From: Bradyrhizobium genosp. SA-3
GTDB lineage: Bacteria > Pseudomonadota > Alphaproteobacteria > Rhizobiales > Xanthobacteraceae
Reading direction: 5' to 3'
Assembly (NCBI RefSeq): GCF_004212635.1
Contig: NZ_PSRT01000008.1
Span: 1-64,000, forward strand
Length of the DNA: 64,000 bases
The notes below the pieces were generated by a model, which saw only the letters and a list, made by a program, of their open reading frames with translations, ran no database searches and was not told where the DNA came from. Below are positions 54,056 through 63,525 of this stretch, in pieces. Every line of letters starts with the position of its first letter. Positions within the stretch are counted from its first letter, which is position 1. Both the position numbers and the translations under genes were made by a program.

Positions 54056-54778
54056 TCAGTAGCGCGCGGCCGGGCTGGCCCAGTTGAAGCGGTAGTTGAC
54101 GCCCGCCTTGAAGGTGTGGTCGTCGGTGGTGAAGTTGCCGGTGCCGACCAGCGGGCCCGCGGTGAAGTGAGCATCGCCAAAGTTGTAGTACTGGTACTCG
54201 GCCTTGGCCGACCAGTTCGGTGCGAACATGTATTCGAGGCCGGCGCCGACGGTGTAACCGTTGCGGTGATCGCCATCGATGACGAAGCCGGTCGGCACGC
54301 CGCCGACCGTCACCTTCTCGTTGTTGTCCGAATAGGCATAGCCGCCCTTCACGTAGAGGAGGCCCGGACCCCAGGTGTAGCCGACACGGCCGGTGATCGA
54401 GCCGAGCCCGCGCTGGTCGTTGGTGTAGGCGACGCCGCCCGGGAACATCGCGCCGACGCTGCCGGAGAGCCAGGAATACTGGCCCTCGACGCCGACCACG
54501 AAGTTCGGGTTGAACTGCCAGTCCGCACCGACCTGCACACCGCCGAGGAAACGGCCGTTGCCGTTGTTGCCGGTGGAGAGGCCGTTGAAATTGTTGTCGC
54601 TGGAGAACGCGCCGCCGACATGGCCACCGATGTAGAAGCCGGTCCAATTGTAGATCGGCGCGACATAGGCAGGCGCGGGCGCCTTGTAATAGTTGCGATT
54701 GCCGAGATCGGCACCGACGGCCGGCGCGGCCATGCCCACCACGAGCAGCGCAACGGTCCCAAACAAAATCTTCTTCAT
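54056..54778 (-). CDS. Outer-membrane beta-barrel protein (Omp25/RopB-like)
   Basis: 240 residues from the ATG at 54778, with GGAG 10 nt upstream; the longer frame upstream has no signal-peptide logic. A signal peptide (MKKILFGTVALLVVGMAAPAVGA) is followed by 'YNWTGFYIGGHVGGAF', alternating Gly/aromatic strands ('GVEGQYSWLSGSVG', 'GRVGYTWGPGLLYVKGGYAYSD', 'AKAEYQYYNFGD') and the closing 'HTFKAGVNYRFNW'. This is the eight-stranded OmpA-like barrel of rhizobial Omp25/Omp31-type porin-like proteins. It has its own terminator. The last residues extend past the usual terminal aromatic. Confidence 0.9.
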   Translation of the reverse strand: MKKILFGTVALLVVGMAAPAVGADLGNRNYYKAPAPAYVAPIYNWTGFYIGGHVGGAFSSDNNFNGLSTGNNGNGRFLGGVQVGADWQFNPNFVVGVEGQYSWLSGSVGAMFPGGVAYTNDQRGLGSITGRVGYTWGPGLLYVKGGYAYSDNNEKVTVGGVPTGFVIDGDHRNGYTVGAGLEYMFAPNWSAKAEYQYYNFGDAHFTAGPLVGTGNFTTDDHTFKAGVNYRFNWASPAARY

Positions 54779-55003
54779 CGTCTTGAACTCCAACACATAA
54801 GGTCCCCGGCAGGCGCGCATTCCGCGCCGTCGTTGGTTTTGCAGATAGCTCGCTTTTGACGAAAATGCTGTCACATGCGTGGCACAGCGGCGCCCAACGT
54901 AACTTATTGGGCTGCAAATGATTTTCGTGCTTAATGCCGGCTTAAGAAATGCTGAAGGAAGGCTTAACTTCGCGCCTCGCAGGTAACTTGTGCGCGCCTC
55001 TTG

Positions 55004-55324
55004 TTAACCAAGACGCCGCCGCGCCTCGTCGCGCATCTGCGCGCGAAAGGCCGCACGCTTTGCCGGCCGGTCCTCCTCGCGCACGTCGTGACGATCGAAG
55101 ATGTCGAACTTCTCCAGGATCGGATAGCGCTCGCTCGCCATCGCGAGCACGCGCAGCACTTTGGTCGCCGATGGTGTCGGACCGCTGACCTCCCAGCGCC
55201 GGATGGTGTCGGCGCCGCCCTTCTCCGGCAATCCGCACAGTCTGGCCATGTCGGCCGCGGTGAGCTTGCGTTCGAGCGCATCGGAGAGATCAGCGCGGAG
55301 TTGCTTCAGTTCGGGGCCGGTCAT
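55004..55324 (-). CDS. Helix-turn-helix regulator-like protein
   Basis: 106 residues from the ATG at 55324 (MTGPELKQLRADL). An Xre-like helix-turn-helix is read in 'LTAADMARLCGLPEKGGADTIRRWEVSGPTPSATKVLRVLAMASE'. The sequence 'DTIRRWE-x-S-G-P' resembles the recognition region of phage-repressor-like proteins. The C-terminus is Arg/Lys/Asp-rich. No partner toxin or operon is visible. Probably a small DNA-binding protein. The upstream 225 bp to the barrel gene and the downstream 91 bp contain nothing recognisable. Confidence 0.7.
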   Translation of the reverse strand: MTGPELKQLRADLSDALERKLTAADMARLCGLPEKGGADTIRRWEVSGPTPSATKVLRVLAMASERYPILEKFDIFDRHDVREEDRPAKRAAFRAQMRDEARRRLG

Positions 55325-55415
55325 GCTGCTTGTGCCGAATGGACGTCGAGCAGACTGCGCTAGGCGTGATTCGGGTTGATCCTGTGGCAATGTCAGCAAA
55401 TGTATTGTCCTTCGG

Positions 55416-57640
55416 TCATTCCAGGTCGAGGAAGTAGCGCCATTCCGTCCCCATGTTGTCGTCGGTGATCGGCGTATTGCCTTTGGTGGCGGCCAGAAGC
55501 TGGGGACATTCCTCCACCATCGGACCGTCCTTGCGATAGTCGCTCATCAGCGTATCGAGCACGGCGCGATCGGCTTCGCTTCCGCCTGCGAATTTGGACT
55601 TGCCATCGATGCTGTAGCGCTCGAGGGTCTTGCGCCAGCGTCCATAATTCCAGTCGATCGGCGACTCCGACACCACCATGTGGTTGAGGAAGCGAGCGCC
55701 GTGGGCGAAGGCGGCGCAGGCGGTGCGCTGGGCGCGCCGCGAATTGGTGGTGTTGTAGAAATAGATGCCGCCTTTGTTAAGATGCTGCTTCACCATCGCC
55801 AGGAACTCGGACGACAGCAGATTGGTGGTGTTGGCTCGAAAATGCCAGGTGGTGTTGGAGACGACGGCGTCGAAGCGCGCCTCAGGATGATGGCCAAGCC
55901 AGCGGCGGCCGTCGTCCTCGATGATTCGGACCTTGGGATTGGCGAGAATCGATTTGACTTCGTCTTGCGCTGCGATGATCTGGAGATAGCCGCGGTTGAT
56001 CTCCACGATGGTGAGCGAGGCGACATCGGGGTTGTTGGCGATGACCTGAGCCCAGGATCCGGAAGCAAGTCCGATCATCAGCACGTCGCGCGGCGCACCG
56101 TGAAAGAGGCTCAGCGCATAGGGGCGCACGATGACGTTGCGGTCATGCTTGAGATCGGTATTGAAGCAGCCGTCATACATGCCGTTGCCGGACACGGTGC
56201 CCTCGGTGTCGACGGTGATGATGCCGCTGTGGTTTTCCACGACCTGTACGAAATCCTGGTTTGCAGCCGACTTGCTTTGAAGGTTCTCCAGCAGCCGTTG
56301 TGCGAACAGGGCGTTGGCGGCGATGCCGAGGACGAGCACCGTGCCCGCGATGGCGCCGAAGCGCAGGCGTTCCCGCAGCGCCGCCGGATACGAGAAGGCG
56401 AGCACCATGGCGCAGAGCGTTCCCGCGATCAGCAGCAGCACGGCAATCTGCTTCAGGCCGAGATGGTCCGTCAGCACGAAGCCGGTCAGCACAGCGCCGC
56501 TGGCGCAGCCAATGATGTTGGAGAAATAGAGCAGTGCGGTCTGCTGGCCCGCGCGCGCGTCGGCCGCGATGCCAAACTGGGACAGATAGGGCAGCAACGC
56601 GCCCCATTGCCGGGCGATCAGATAGGTCATGATCACCGCATTGAACATCAAGGCGAGGACGTTTGACGCCAGCTGCGTCATCAGCGGTAGGAACGCGGCG
56701 GCGAATCCATTGGCCCAGACGAGGTCCATCGCGGCGTGCGCAATTGCCTCCCGCGCGGACCGCGTGGCGCAGATCTGCCCGGCGCGCCGCGCTCCGACCG
56801 CGACACCGATCAGGAAGCTGCCCAACGTGATCGCGAAGGCAAGCGAGCTCGAACCCGAGGCGAAGGAGATGGTGCGGAAGAGATAGATCTCGTAGGACAG
56901 CGCGATGAAGCCGCCGGCAGCCGCCATCGTGGCGACGAAACCCATGCGAAGAACGGGGGCCGCCGTGCGGTGGATGGCGGGCTTCGGCGCGGGGGCAGCC
57001 GGCGCACCGCCCAGAACGTGTGCCGCGACGCGCCGACGCCAACCGCAATGTTGATTCCCGCCGCGATCATGACCGCGCCCTGCATGCCGGCGAAGGGAAA
57101 GATGAGCACGGCCGAAATCAGGCAGGCGGCGCCTGCGCCGAGGGTATTGACGAAATAGAGTGTGCCGACCGAGCTGCCGATCTCGCCGGACATCCTGACG
57201 AGGTACGAGACGAGGATTGGTAGGGTGGCGCCCATCAAGAGTGTCGGCAGCAGCACCAGCAGCAGATTGATGATGGCGATCGCCGGCAATGACATGTCGG
57301 CGGTGACGCGGCCGACGAGGTCGAAGACTCCGAGCGAGACCAGGCCGAAGGCGGCGGTCGCGAGCTCGATGATCCCGAGCAGCAAGAGCGGGTTGACGCT
57401 GCCGCGTTTCGACAGCCAGCCACCGGCGAGGCTTCCGAGTCCGAGGCCCAGCATGAACGCCGTGACGACAATGGTCACCGATTCCGTGTTGACGCCGAAT
57501 ATCCGGAACAGGCTGCGCTGCCAGGTGAGCTGGTAGATCAGCGCCGGGAAGCCGGAGAAGAAGAACAGGATGCAAAGGAGGCGGATTCGCGCCGGCATGG
57601 CAGCTTGGGACGGGGCCGCAGGCAGCTCGACAGTCGTCAT
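55416..57640 (-). pseudogene. Membrane-bound spermidine-synthase-like protein, split by one apparent single-base deletion
   Basis: From the ATG at 57640, an N-terminal multi-helix membrane domain ('CILFFFSGFPALIYQLTWQRSLFRIFG', 'LGLGLGSLAGGWLSKRG') stays in frame to about residue 205. The protein continues one frame over from about 57000 (APKPAIHRT ... FVATMAAAGGFIALSYEIYLFRT). It has further helices and a C-terminal spermine/spermidine-synthase-type SAM domain ('VLMIGLASGSWAQVIANN', 'IVEINRGYLQII', 'VRIIEDDGRRWL', 'DAVVSNTTWHF'). One added base, for example in the G5 run at 56991-56995, gives 741 residues. Such fusions are known in many bacteria, but whether they make polyamines is unresolved. 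Sequence error is the simplest cause. Confidence 0.88.
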
Positions 57641-57949
57641 CTCCGGTTCCCTATTTTGAATGGACAACCTAGGGAGGAAAGGTAAGCAAAGATTGCTGTG
57701 AGTTGCGCAAACCGTCGGAATGCCAAAGTTCGTGCCAAGATTGGCGGACAGGGTTAAGCGAACGCCAATGTGCCATTTCGGGCGAGGTTCCCGTAGAAAA
57801 TACGAGAGAGGAGAGGTGCCGGGATTCCTCATCTGACGTCCGGCCAGCAAGCTGCTTGCGCAGCCCGCCGCTGGGCGGCACCTTGAACCCCGTTCGGCGT
57901 TGTAGGGTTGGCCTGTGGCACTGCTGCGCCGCAGACGGAGCGATCAGCC
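57641..57949. other. Divergent intergenic region without a gene
   Basis: 309 bp between the divergently arranged spermidine-synthase-like and small secreted protein genes. It presumably carries both promoters. A 95-residue minus-strand frame crossing it into the next gene has no protein-like features. No perfect FixK box or long palindrome was found. Confidence 0.4.
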
Positions 57950-58234
57950 ATGACAAGCATCAAACTCGCCATTACCGCACTCATCACGACCGGGCTGCTT
58001 GCCGCGCCTTTCGCGGCTGAGGCGAAAAAGGTCCGGGCGAGCCGGCATTACAGCACCGGTGTGGTGGCGCCGACCTATGGCGGTGCCGGAACGCCGGCAG
58101 CGCAGCCGAGGGCGTCCTACGGGTCATCCGGACAGACGGTCGGCACCGTCACGGCGCCGTCGGTCGGCTCGTACAATTGGCCGTCGGTCGGCGTGACCAA
58201 CTCGGTCCCCACCTGGAGCAACACCACCAGATAG
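57950..58234 (+). CDS. Small secreted Gly/Ser/Thr-rich protein
   Basis: 94 residues from the ATG at 57950 with GGAG 9 nt upstream. A signal peptide (MTSIKLAITALITTGLLAAPFAAEA, cleavage near 25) is followed by a basic patch KKVRASRHY. A low-complexity Gly/Ser/Thr/Ala/Val region comes next ('GTPAAQPRASYGSSGQTVGT', 'NWPSVGVTNSVPTWSN'). It has no Cys and no known domain. Possibly a cell-surface or envelope peptide. It converges on the AEC-carrier gene with an 11-bp gap. Confidence 0.7.
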   Translation: MTSIKLAITALITTGLLAAPFAAEAKKVRASRHYSTGVVAPTYGGAGTPAAQPRASYGSSGQTVGTVTAPSVGSYNWPSVGVTNSVPTWSNTTR

Positions 58235-58245
58235 ACCGATGCCGA

Positions 58246-59184
58246 TCAGCGTGTGCCGGTCGCGAGGCCGGAGAGCAGATAGAGCACGACCAGCAACGTT
58301 GCGACCGACAGCATCGTCGTGATCGAGACCGTGGCCGCAACCAGCTTCTCCTCGACCTTGTGCTCGTGCGCGAGGACGTACACGGTTTTCGCCGTCGGCA
58401 CGGCCGCGCAGACGATCGCCGCGACCATGTAGAGAGGATCGAGGCCTAAGAGCACACAAAGCCCGTAGACGATCAGAGGCATGACCACCAGTTTCACCGC
58501 CGCGAGCGCAAACGATGCCTTCAGGTTGGATCGCAGGCCCTCGACGGACAAACCAAGTCCGATGGCAAACAGCGCGGACGGCGTGAGCGCGGCAGCGATC
58601 ATGTTCAGATAGGTCGCGACCGGCGCCGGAATCGGCAAGCCCGTGATCGCCCACACCAGACCAATAAGCGTCGACAGCACCATCGGATTGAGCAGGATCT
58701 GCTTCGCCAGTCCCGTGGGATGCGCGGACCCGTGCGGGTCGCATCCTTCCAGCAGGATGACCGTGATCGGAAACATCACGGCGGCCACGAACACTGTCGC
58801 CACCGCGGCGGGCAGGACGGCGGACTGGCCGTAGATCGCGTGCAGGATCGGCAGCGCGACGAACCCGGTGTTGGTCATCGCCGCCGCCATCCCATGGATG
58901 GTACTGCTGGCGAGATCGTGTTTGCCACCCGCGCGGACCGCCAGGAACACCAGCGCGAAGCAGATCAGTGAGCCGCCGCCGAATGCGAGCAGGAAGCGCC
59001 ATTCCAGCAGATTGCGGGCCGGCTCCTGCGCGATCGTGACGATCAGCAGCGCCGGCATCGCCACGTTGTAGGCAAAGTGCACCAGGGCATCGGCAAGCGA
59101 GCGGGAGAGGTAGCCGAGCTCGCCGGCGAGCCAACCGGTGACGATGATCGCGAATACGGGAAGAACGAGGCTGGCGACCTCCAT
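58246..59184 (-). CDS. AEC family transporter
   Basis: 312 residues with about ten hydrophobic helices in two five-helix halves. Typical auxin-efflux-carrier-family sequences are 'VLPVFAIIVTGWLAGELGYLS', 'ALVHFAYNVAMPALLIVTIA', 'MTNTGFVALPIL' and, in the second half, 'LNPMVLSTLIGLVWAI', 'ALFAIGLGL' and 'AAVPTAKTVYVLAHEH'. Bacterial members export or import dicarboxylates such as malate, so the plant name should not be taken as function. No regulator is adjacent. Confidence 0.93.
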   Translation of the reverse strand: MEVASLVLPVFAIIVTGWLAGELGYLSRSLADALVHFAYNVAMPALLIVTIAQEPARNLLEWRFLLAFGGGSLICFALVFLAVRAGGKHDLASSTIHGMAAAMTNTGFVALPILHAIYGQSAVLPAAVATVFVAAVMFPITVILLEGCDPHGSAHPTGLAKQILLNPMVLSTLIGLVWAITGLPIPAPVATYLNMIAAALTPSALFAIGLGLSVEGLRSNLKASFALAAVKLVVMPLIVYGLCVLLGLDPLYMVAAIVCAAVPTAKTVYVLAHEHKVEEKLVAATVSITTMLSVATLLVVLYLLSGLATGTR

Positions 59185-59309
59185 CCGACTTCCCCCCTCA
59201 TTGCCAAACGGCAGCGAGGTTAGCCCGGCGATGGTTTGTCGTCACTGAGTGATTTGATCGACCCGACCCGAGTGATCGTTCAAGTCGCAAAGGACGAGGA
59301 TCTTCCTCG

Positions 59310-59519
59310 CTAGATTCCCCTGCCGCCCTGCTTCCCGATCACGCAACGCCATGCCGCCAGGCGCTCAGCCGGATGCTGATTCATCCAGTCGGCGAGCTGC
59401 GGTGCGCCCATCAGGCAGGACTGCACCGAGACCTCAGCAAAATCGGAAGTGGTCACGATCTGCTCGTGACAATTGGTCGGAGTCGCGAGGCTGCAAAGCA
59501 CGGCGATGATCTTGATCAC
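59310..59519 (-). CDS. Small exported Cys-containing protein
   Basis: 69 residues from a GTG at 59519 (stop at 59310), with GGAG about 9 nt upstream. The hydrophobic N-terminus (MIKIIAVLCSLATPTN) suggests export. It is followed by 'CHEQIVTTSDFAEVSVQSCLMGAPQLADWMNQHPAERLAAWRC'. The spacing of Cys and the QSCLMGAP ... W-x-C pattern recur in small rhizobial hypotheticals I recognise only by appearance. Its start overlaps the stop of the preceding small gene by 4 bp (GTGA), so the pair is an operon. Function unknown. Confidence 0.7.
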   Translation of the reverse strand: MIKIIAVLCSLATPTNCHEQIVTTSDFAEVSVQSCLMGAPQLADWMNQHPAERLAAWRCVIGKQGGRGI

Positions 59520-59689
59520 GAGAGCTTACTCCGATCGCCGCCGGTGATCGTGCGGCCCGTTGCTCTATCCTGCCCGTCGCTGGCCGGATCGGATGGTGGG
59601 AAGATGCTGTCGTAGATCGCGCGTGCCTCCTGAATGAGGCGCACGCGCTCGCGCTCAGATCTCGAGACAAATCGAATAACTTCGCCCAT
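59516..59689 (-). CDS. Very small cytoplasmic protein (57 aa)
   Basis: From the ATG at 59689 with GGAG 6 nt upstream (MGEVIRFVSRSERERVRLIQEARAIYDSIFPPSD). The N-terminal half is a predicted amphipathic basic helix and the C-terminus is polar. The frame remains open upstream to 59869 but without a better start. It is translationally coupled to the next gene by GTGA. No function can be suggested. Confidence 0.6.
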   Translation of the reverse strand: MGEVIRFVSRSERERVRLIQEARAIYDSIFPPSDPASDGQDRATGRTITGGDRSKLS

Positions 59690-60048
59690 GTTGGCTCCGA
59701 TTATCAGTGGGCAAGCAGGCCATGAGATGACGATGATCATCCAATCAGCATCTATGGCGCCGCCCTCGACTTCGAAACGGCGTGCCCGTTCACGACGGAA
59801 TAAAAAGCTCGTGACCGCGCCGGCGTCCCAACGTCGGGTGTTCTTGTGCCAGGTTCTGAGGCTGTTCACTGCCTTCTATCGCGCGACTGCAACTAACGCG
59901 CGAACGAATGCCGGTGACAGCTTACTCTTGCCGTCATCGGCAAGGCAGTCTCGCGAAGCAAATGCTGATCGAGCGAATTTGTTTCGCCCGTATCAAGTGC
60001 AAGTTTTTGGAACAATCTTGCGGTTCGAAGAAACTGGGCGACCGTCGC
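59690..60048. other. Intergenic region between the two-gene micro-operon and the ABC ATPase gene
   Basis: 359 bp that presumably contains the promoter of the small genes and the 3' end of the ABC operon. I see no convincing terminator, palindrome or gene. A minus-strand extension of the 57-residue gene (60 codons) and a plus-strand frame (59634-60149) are both unconvincing. Confidence 0.4.
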
Positions 60049-61668
60049 TCACGCTGCCGGCGCGCGCTCCTTCCGCCCCGGCACCGCCGCCAGCAGTTCA
60101 CGCGTATAGGCATGTTCGGGCGCGGCGAACAACTGCGCGGTCGGCTTGAGCTCGACGATGGCGCCGCGCTGCATCACCGCGATGCGGTCGCAGATCTGGG
60201 CGGCGACGCGCAGATCGTGAGTGATGAACAGCATCGAGAGGCCGAGGCGCGCCTTGAGGTCTTCGAGCAGCTTCAACACCTGCGCCTGCACGGAGACGTC
60301 GAGCGCGGAGACGGCTTCGTCGGCGACGATGATCTCGGGCTCGAGCGCGAGTGCGCGCGCAATGCCGATGCGCTGGCGCTGGCCGCCGGAGAATTCATGC
60401 GGGTAGCGCTCGAGCGCGCCGGCGTCGAGGCCAACCATCTTGAGGAGATCGCGGGCCCGGTCGAATGCGACCTTCGGATCAGTGCCGGCCGCGATCGGGC
60501 CGTCGGCGATGATGTGGCCGATCTTGCGGCGCGGATTGAGCGAGGCGAACGGATCCTGAAAGATCATCTGGATGCGATGGCGCTCGGCGCGTAGCGCCTT
60601 GCCCGTCAGAGAAGTGAGGTCGGTCTCGCCGATTCGCACCGTGCCGCGGTCGGCCTCGATCAGCCGCATTACGAGCCGCGCGACCGATGACTTGCCGGAG
60701 CCGGATTCGCCGACGAGGCCGAGCGTCTCGCCCTTGAGGATGTTGAAATTGACCTCGCGCGCGGCATCGACGCGGCGGTCCTGGCGAAACCAGCCGCCCG
60801 AGGTGACATAGGTCTTGTCCAGCCCGATCACCTCGACAGCCCGGGCATGATCGTCGAGAGGCTCGCGCACCGGCGGGTCCATCGATGGCACGGCGGCGAG
60901 CAACGCCTTGGTGTAGTCGTGCTGCGGTTCGCTGAAGACGGCTGAGGCCGAGCCTTCCTCCACGACCTTGCCATGGCGCAGCACCACGACCTGGTCGGCG
61001 ATGTCGGCGACCACCCCGAAATCATGGGTGATGAACATCACCGCCATGTTGCGATTGCGCTGGAGGTTGCGGATCAGTTTCAGGATCTGCGCCTGCGTGG
61101 TGACGTCGAGCGCGGTGGTCGGCTCGTCCGCGACCAGCACGGCGGGCTCGAGCGCGAGCGCCATCGCGATCATGGCGCGCTGGCGCTGGCCGCCGGAGAG
61201 CTGGTGCGGATAGGCGCGCACGATGCGCTCGGGGTCGGGCAGGCCGACCTCACGCGCCAATGCGAGCGCTCTCGCGCGCCGTTCCTTGGGCGTGAGCAGG
61301 CCGTGCGCCTCGAACATCTCGGCCATCTGGTCGCCGATCCGCATCAATGGATTGAGCGCGGTCATCGGCTCCTGGAAGATCATCGCGAGCCTGCGGCCGC
61401 GCAGATCGCGCCAGCCGTCGTCGTCCAGCTTGAGCAAGTCGCGGCCTTCGAACTGGATCTCGCCGGAGCCGATGGACACTGTGTCCGGCAACAGGCCCAT
61501 CAGCGCATGCGCGCACATCGACTTGCCGGAGCCGGATTCGCCGACGACGCAGACGATCTTGCCGGGCCGCAGATCGAGCGACACGCCATCGACGGCGAAC
61601 GGACGCTCGGCGCCCTTGGGCAGCGCGATCCTCAGGTTCTTGATGGAGACGGCGGGCGGTGCGGTCAT
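60049..61668 (-). CDS. ABC transporter ATPase, fused double NBD (dipeptide/oligopeptide type)
   Basis: 539 residues from the ATG at 61668. It contains two complete ATPase domains. NBD1 has Walker A 'VVGESGSGKSMCAH', signature 'LSGGQRQRAMIAMAL' and Walker B 'VLVADEPTTALD'. NBD2 has Walker A 'LVGESGSGKSSVAR', signature 'FSGGQRQRIGIARAL' and Walker B 'IIVADEAVSALD'. Each ends in the oligopeptide-transporter-type C-terminal region ('HDYTKALLAAVPSM', 'HAYTRELLAAVPGR'). It corresponds to DppD+DppF in one chain (YejF/GsiA-like) and powers uptake through the two permeases encoded just upstream. It starts 2 nt after the preceding stop. Confidence 0.95.
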   Translation of the reverse strand: MTAPPAVSIKNLRIALPKGAERPFAVDGVSLDLRPGKIVCVVGESGSGKSMCAHALMGLLPDTVSIGSGEIQFEGRDLLKLDDDGWRDLRGRRLAMIFQEPMTALNPLMRIGDQMAEMFEAHGLLTPKERRARALALAREVGLPDPERIVRAYPHQLSGGQRQRAMIAMALALEPAVLVADEPTTALDVTTQAQILKLIRNLQRNRNMAVMFITHDFGVVADIADQVVVLRHGKVVEEGSASAVFSEPQHDYTKALLAAVPSMDPPVREPLDDHARAVEVIGLDKTYVTSGGWFRQDRRVDAAREVNFNILKGETLGLVGESGSGKSSVARLVMRLIEADRGTVRIGETDLTSLTGKALRAERHRIQMIFQDPFASLNPRRKIGHIIADGPIAAGTDPKVAFDRARDLLKMVGLDAGALERYPHEFSGGQRQRIGIARALALEPEIIVADEAVSALDVSVQAQVLKLLEDLKARLGLSMLFITHDLRVAAQICDRIAVMQRGAIVELKPTAQLFAAPEHAYTRELLAAVPGRKERAPAA

Positions 61669-61670
61669 CG

Positions 61671-62510
61671 TCAGCGTCCCTCCCGCGACAGGCGTGGATT
61701 GAGGGCGTCGTTGAGGCCTTCGCCGATCAAATTGAGGCCGAGCACCGAGATCAGGATGGCGACGCCGGGAAACACAGTGATCCACCAGGCCTGGCGGATC
61801 ACGGTGCGGCCGGCGCCGACCATGTAGCCCCAGGAGATCAGATTGGGATCGCCGAGGCCAAGGAACGACAGCGAGGATTCCAGGAGGATCGCGGTCGCCA
61901 CCATCAGCGAGGCCAGCACGATCACGGGCGACAGCGCGTTCGGCAGGATCTCGCGCAGGATGATCCAGGTGTTGCTCTGTCCGGTGACCACCGCGGCCTG
62001 GACATACTCGCGCGTGCGCAGCGACAGCACCTCGCCGCGTACGAGGCGGGCGACCGGCGGCCAGCTCACCACCGCGATCGATGCCACGATCGAATAGATC
62101 GAGGGCTGCAGGATCGCGACCAGCACGATCGCGAGCGCGAAGCTCGGAATGGTCTGGAAGAACTCGGTGAAGCGCATCAAGGCGTCGTCAACCTTGCCGC
62201 CGAAATAGCCGGCCATGGCGCCGATCGGCACGCCGACGACCAGCGCGACCAATGTAGAGACCAAACCGACCAGCAGCGAGACGCGGGCACCAAAGATCAT
62301 GCCGGCGAACACGTCGCGGCCGAGCGCGTCGGTGCCGAGCGGCACGGTCGACAGCGTGAAGGGCGGCAGGAACGGCCGCTGCACCATGCGCCAGGGCGAG
62401 TTCGGGAACAACATCGGCCCGAACACCGCGACCGAGATCGCAAGCAGCAGGATGACGAACCCGATGACGCCGCTCGGGCTCTTCAGCATCGATTTCCAGA
62501 ACTGTTTCAT
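61671..62510 (-). CDS. ABC transporter permease (DppC-like)
   Basis: 279 residues from the ATG at 62510. The N-terminal helix (GVIGFVILLLAISVAVFGP) and soluble segment 'PLGTDALGRDVFAGMIFGARVSLLVG' mark DppC-type permeases. They are followed by five more helices. The EAA-like cytoplasmic loop is 'REYVQAAVVTGQSNTWIILREILPNALSPVIV'. The start overlaps the upstream permease stop (ATGA). Together with DppB-like and the fused ATPase it forms a peptide or opine-type importer. Confidence 0.94.
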   Translation of the reverse strand: MKQFWKSMLKSPSGVIGFVILLLAISVAVFGPMLFPNSPWRMVQRPFLPPFTLSTVPLGTDALGRDVFAGMIFGARVSLLVGLVSTLVALVVGVPIGAMAGYFGGKVDDALMRFTEFFQTIPSFALAIVLVAILQPSIYSIVASIAVVSWPPVARLVRGEVLSLRTREYVQAAVVTGQSNTWIILREILPNALSPVIVLASLMVATAILLESSLSFLGLGDPNLISWGYMVGAGRTVIRQAWWITVFPGVAILISVLGLNLIGEGLNDALNPRLSREGR

Positions 62511-63478
62511 GAGGCGAATTCGATGCGCGGATCGACCAGGCGGTAGACCAGGTCGGTGATGAGGTTGAAGATCAGCACCATGGCGGAGCAGATCACGAAG
62601 ACGCCGAGCAGCAGGTTGTAGTCGCGCTGGAGCAGCGCGTCGTACATCAGCCGTCCGATGCCGGGCCAGGCGAACACGGTCTCGGTGATGACGGCGCCGC
62701 CGATCAGGGTGCCGGAATGCACGCCGGCGAGCGTCACGACGGGGAGCAGCGCATTGCGCAGCACGTGGCGGCGCTGGATCACGGCATCGGACAGGCCTTT
62801 GGCACGCGCGGTCTTGACGAAGTCGAGCCGCTTCACCTCGAGCATCGAGGCGCGCGTCATGCGGGTGTAGGTCGCCATGAAGAACAGCCCGAGCGTCATC
62901 GCCGGCATGATCAGGTGTTTTGCGACGTCGACCGCGTGGGCGAGGCCAGTGAGATTGGCGCCGACCGTCTCGTAGCCGAAGCTCGGCAGCCAATCCATGG
63001 TGACCGAGAACAGCAGGATCCCCATCAGCGCCACCCAGAAGATCGGCATGGCGTAGAAGATCAGCGCGAACACCGTGATGGCCGTGTCGAGGAAGGTTCC
63101 GGCAAAGCGCGCGGCGAAGGTGCCGAAGAGAATGCCGAGCATGAGCGAGATCGCAAATGCCGTCAGCGTCAGCAGCAGCGTCGCCGGCAGCCGTTCGCCA
63201 ATCAGCTTTGCGACCGGCGCCTGCTGGCGGAAGGAGAAGCCGAGGTCGAACGTCACGACGCCCTTGACGTAGATGAAGAGTTGCTCGGGCAGCGGCTTGT
63301 CGAGGCCGAACTTTTCCCTGAGCTGCTTGACGAAGACCTGGTCACTGGCCCCGGCTTCGCCCGCCATCACGACCGCGGGGTCGCCGGGCGCAAGCCGGAT
63401 CAGGAAGAAATTGAGGACAACGATCGCGAGCAGGACGATCACGCCCTTCAGGACACGCTGAGCGACGAAAGAGAGCAT
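62507..63478 (-). CDS. ABC transporter permease (DppB-like)
   Basis: 323 residues from the ATG at 63478 (MLSFVAQRVLKG); a GTG at 63520 in the same frame is possible but lies beside a palindromic repeat. 'FFLIRLAPGDPAVVMAG' and 'LREKFGLDKPLPEQLFIYVKGVVTFDLGFSFR' are DppB hallmarks. Six helices follow and the EAA loop 'DFVKTARAKGLSDAVIQRRHVLRNALLPVVT'. It sits second in the operon, behind the solute-binding protein gene, with a repeat between them. Confidence 0.94.
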   Translation of the reverse strand: MLSFVAQRVLKGVIVLLAIVVLNFFLIRLAPGDPAVVMAGEAGASDQVFVKQLREKFGLDKPLPEQLFIYVKGVVTFDLGFSFRQQAPVAKLIGERLPATLLLTLTAFAISLMLGILFGTFAARFAGTFLDTAITVFALIFYAMPIFWVALMGILLFSVTMDWLPSFGYETVGANLTGLAHAVDVAKHLIMPAMTLGLFFMATYTRMTRASMLEVKRLDFVKTARAKGLSDAVIQRRHVLRNALLPVVTLAGVHSGTLIGGAVITETVFAWPGIGRLMYDALLQRDYNLLLGVFVICSAMVLIFNLITDLVYRLVDPRIEFAS

Positions 63479-63525
63479 CTTAGATGGCGATCGGATCAGG
63501 TTGAACGCAGCCAGAATCACGGTGC

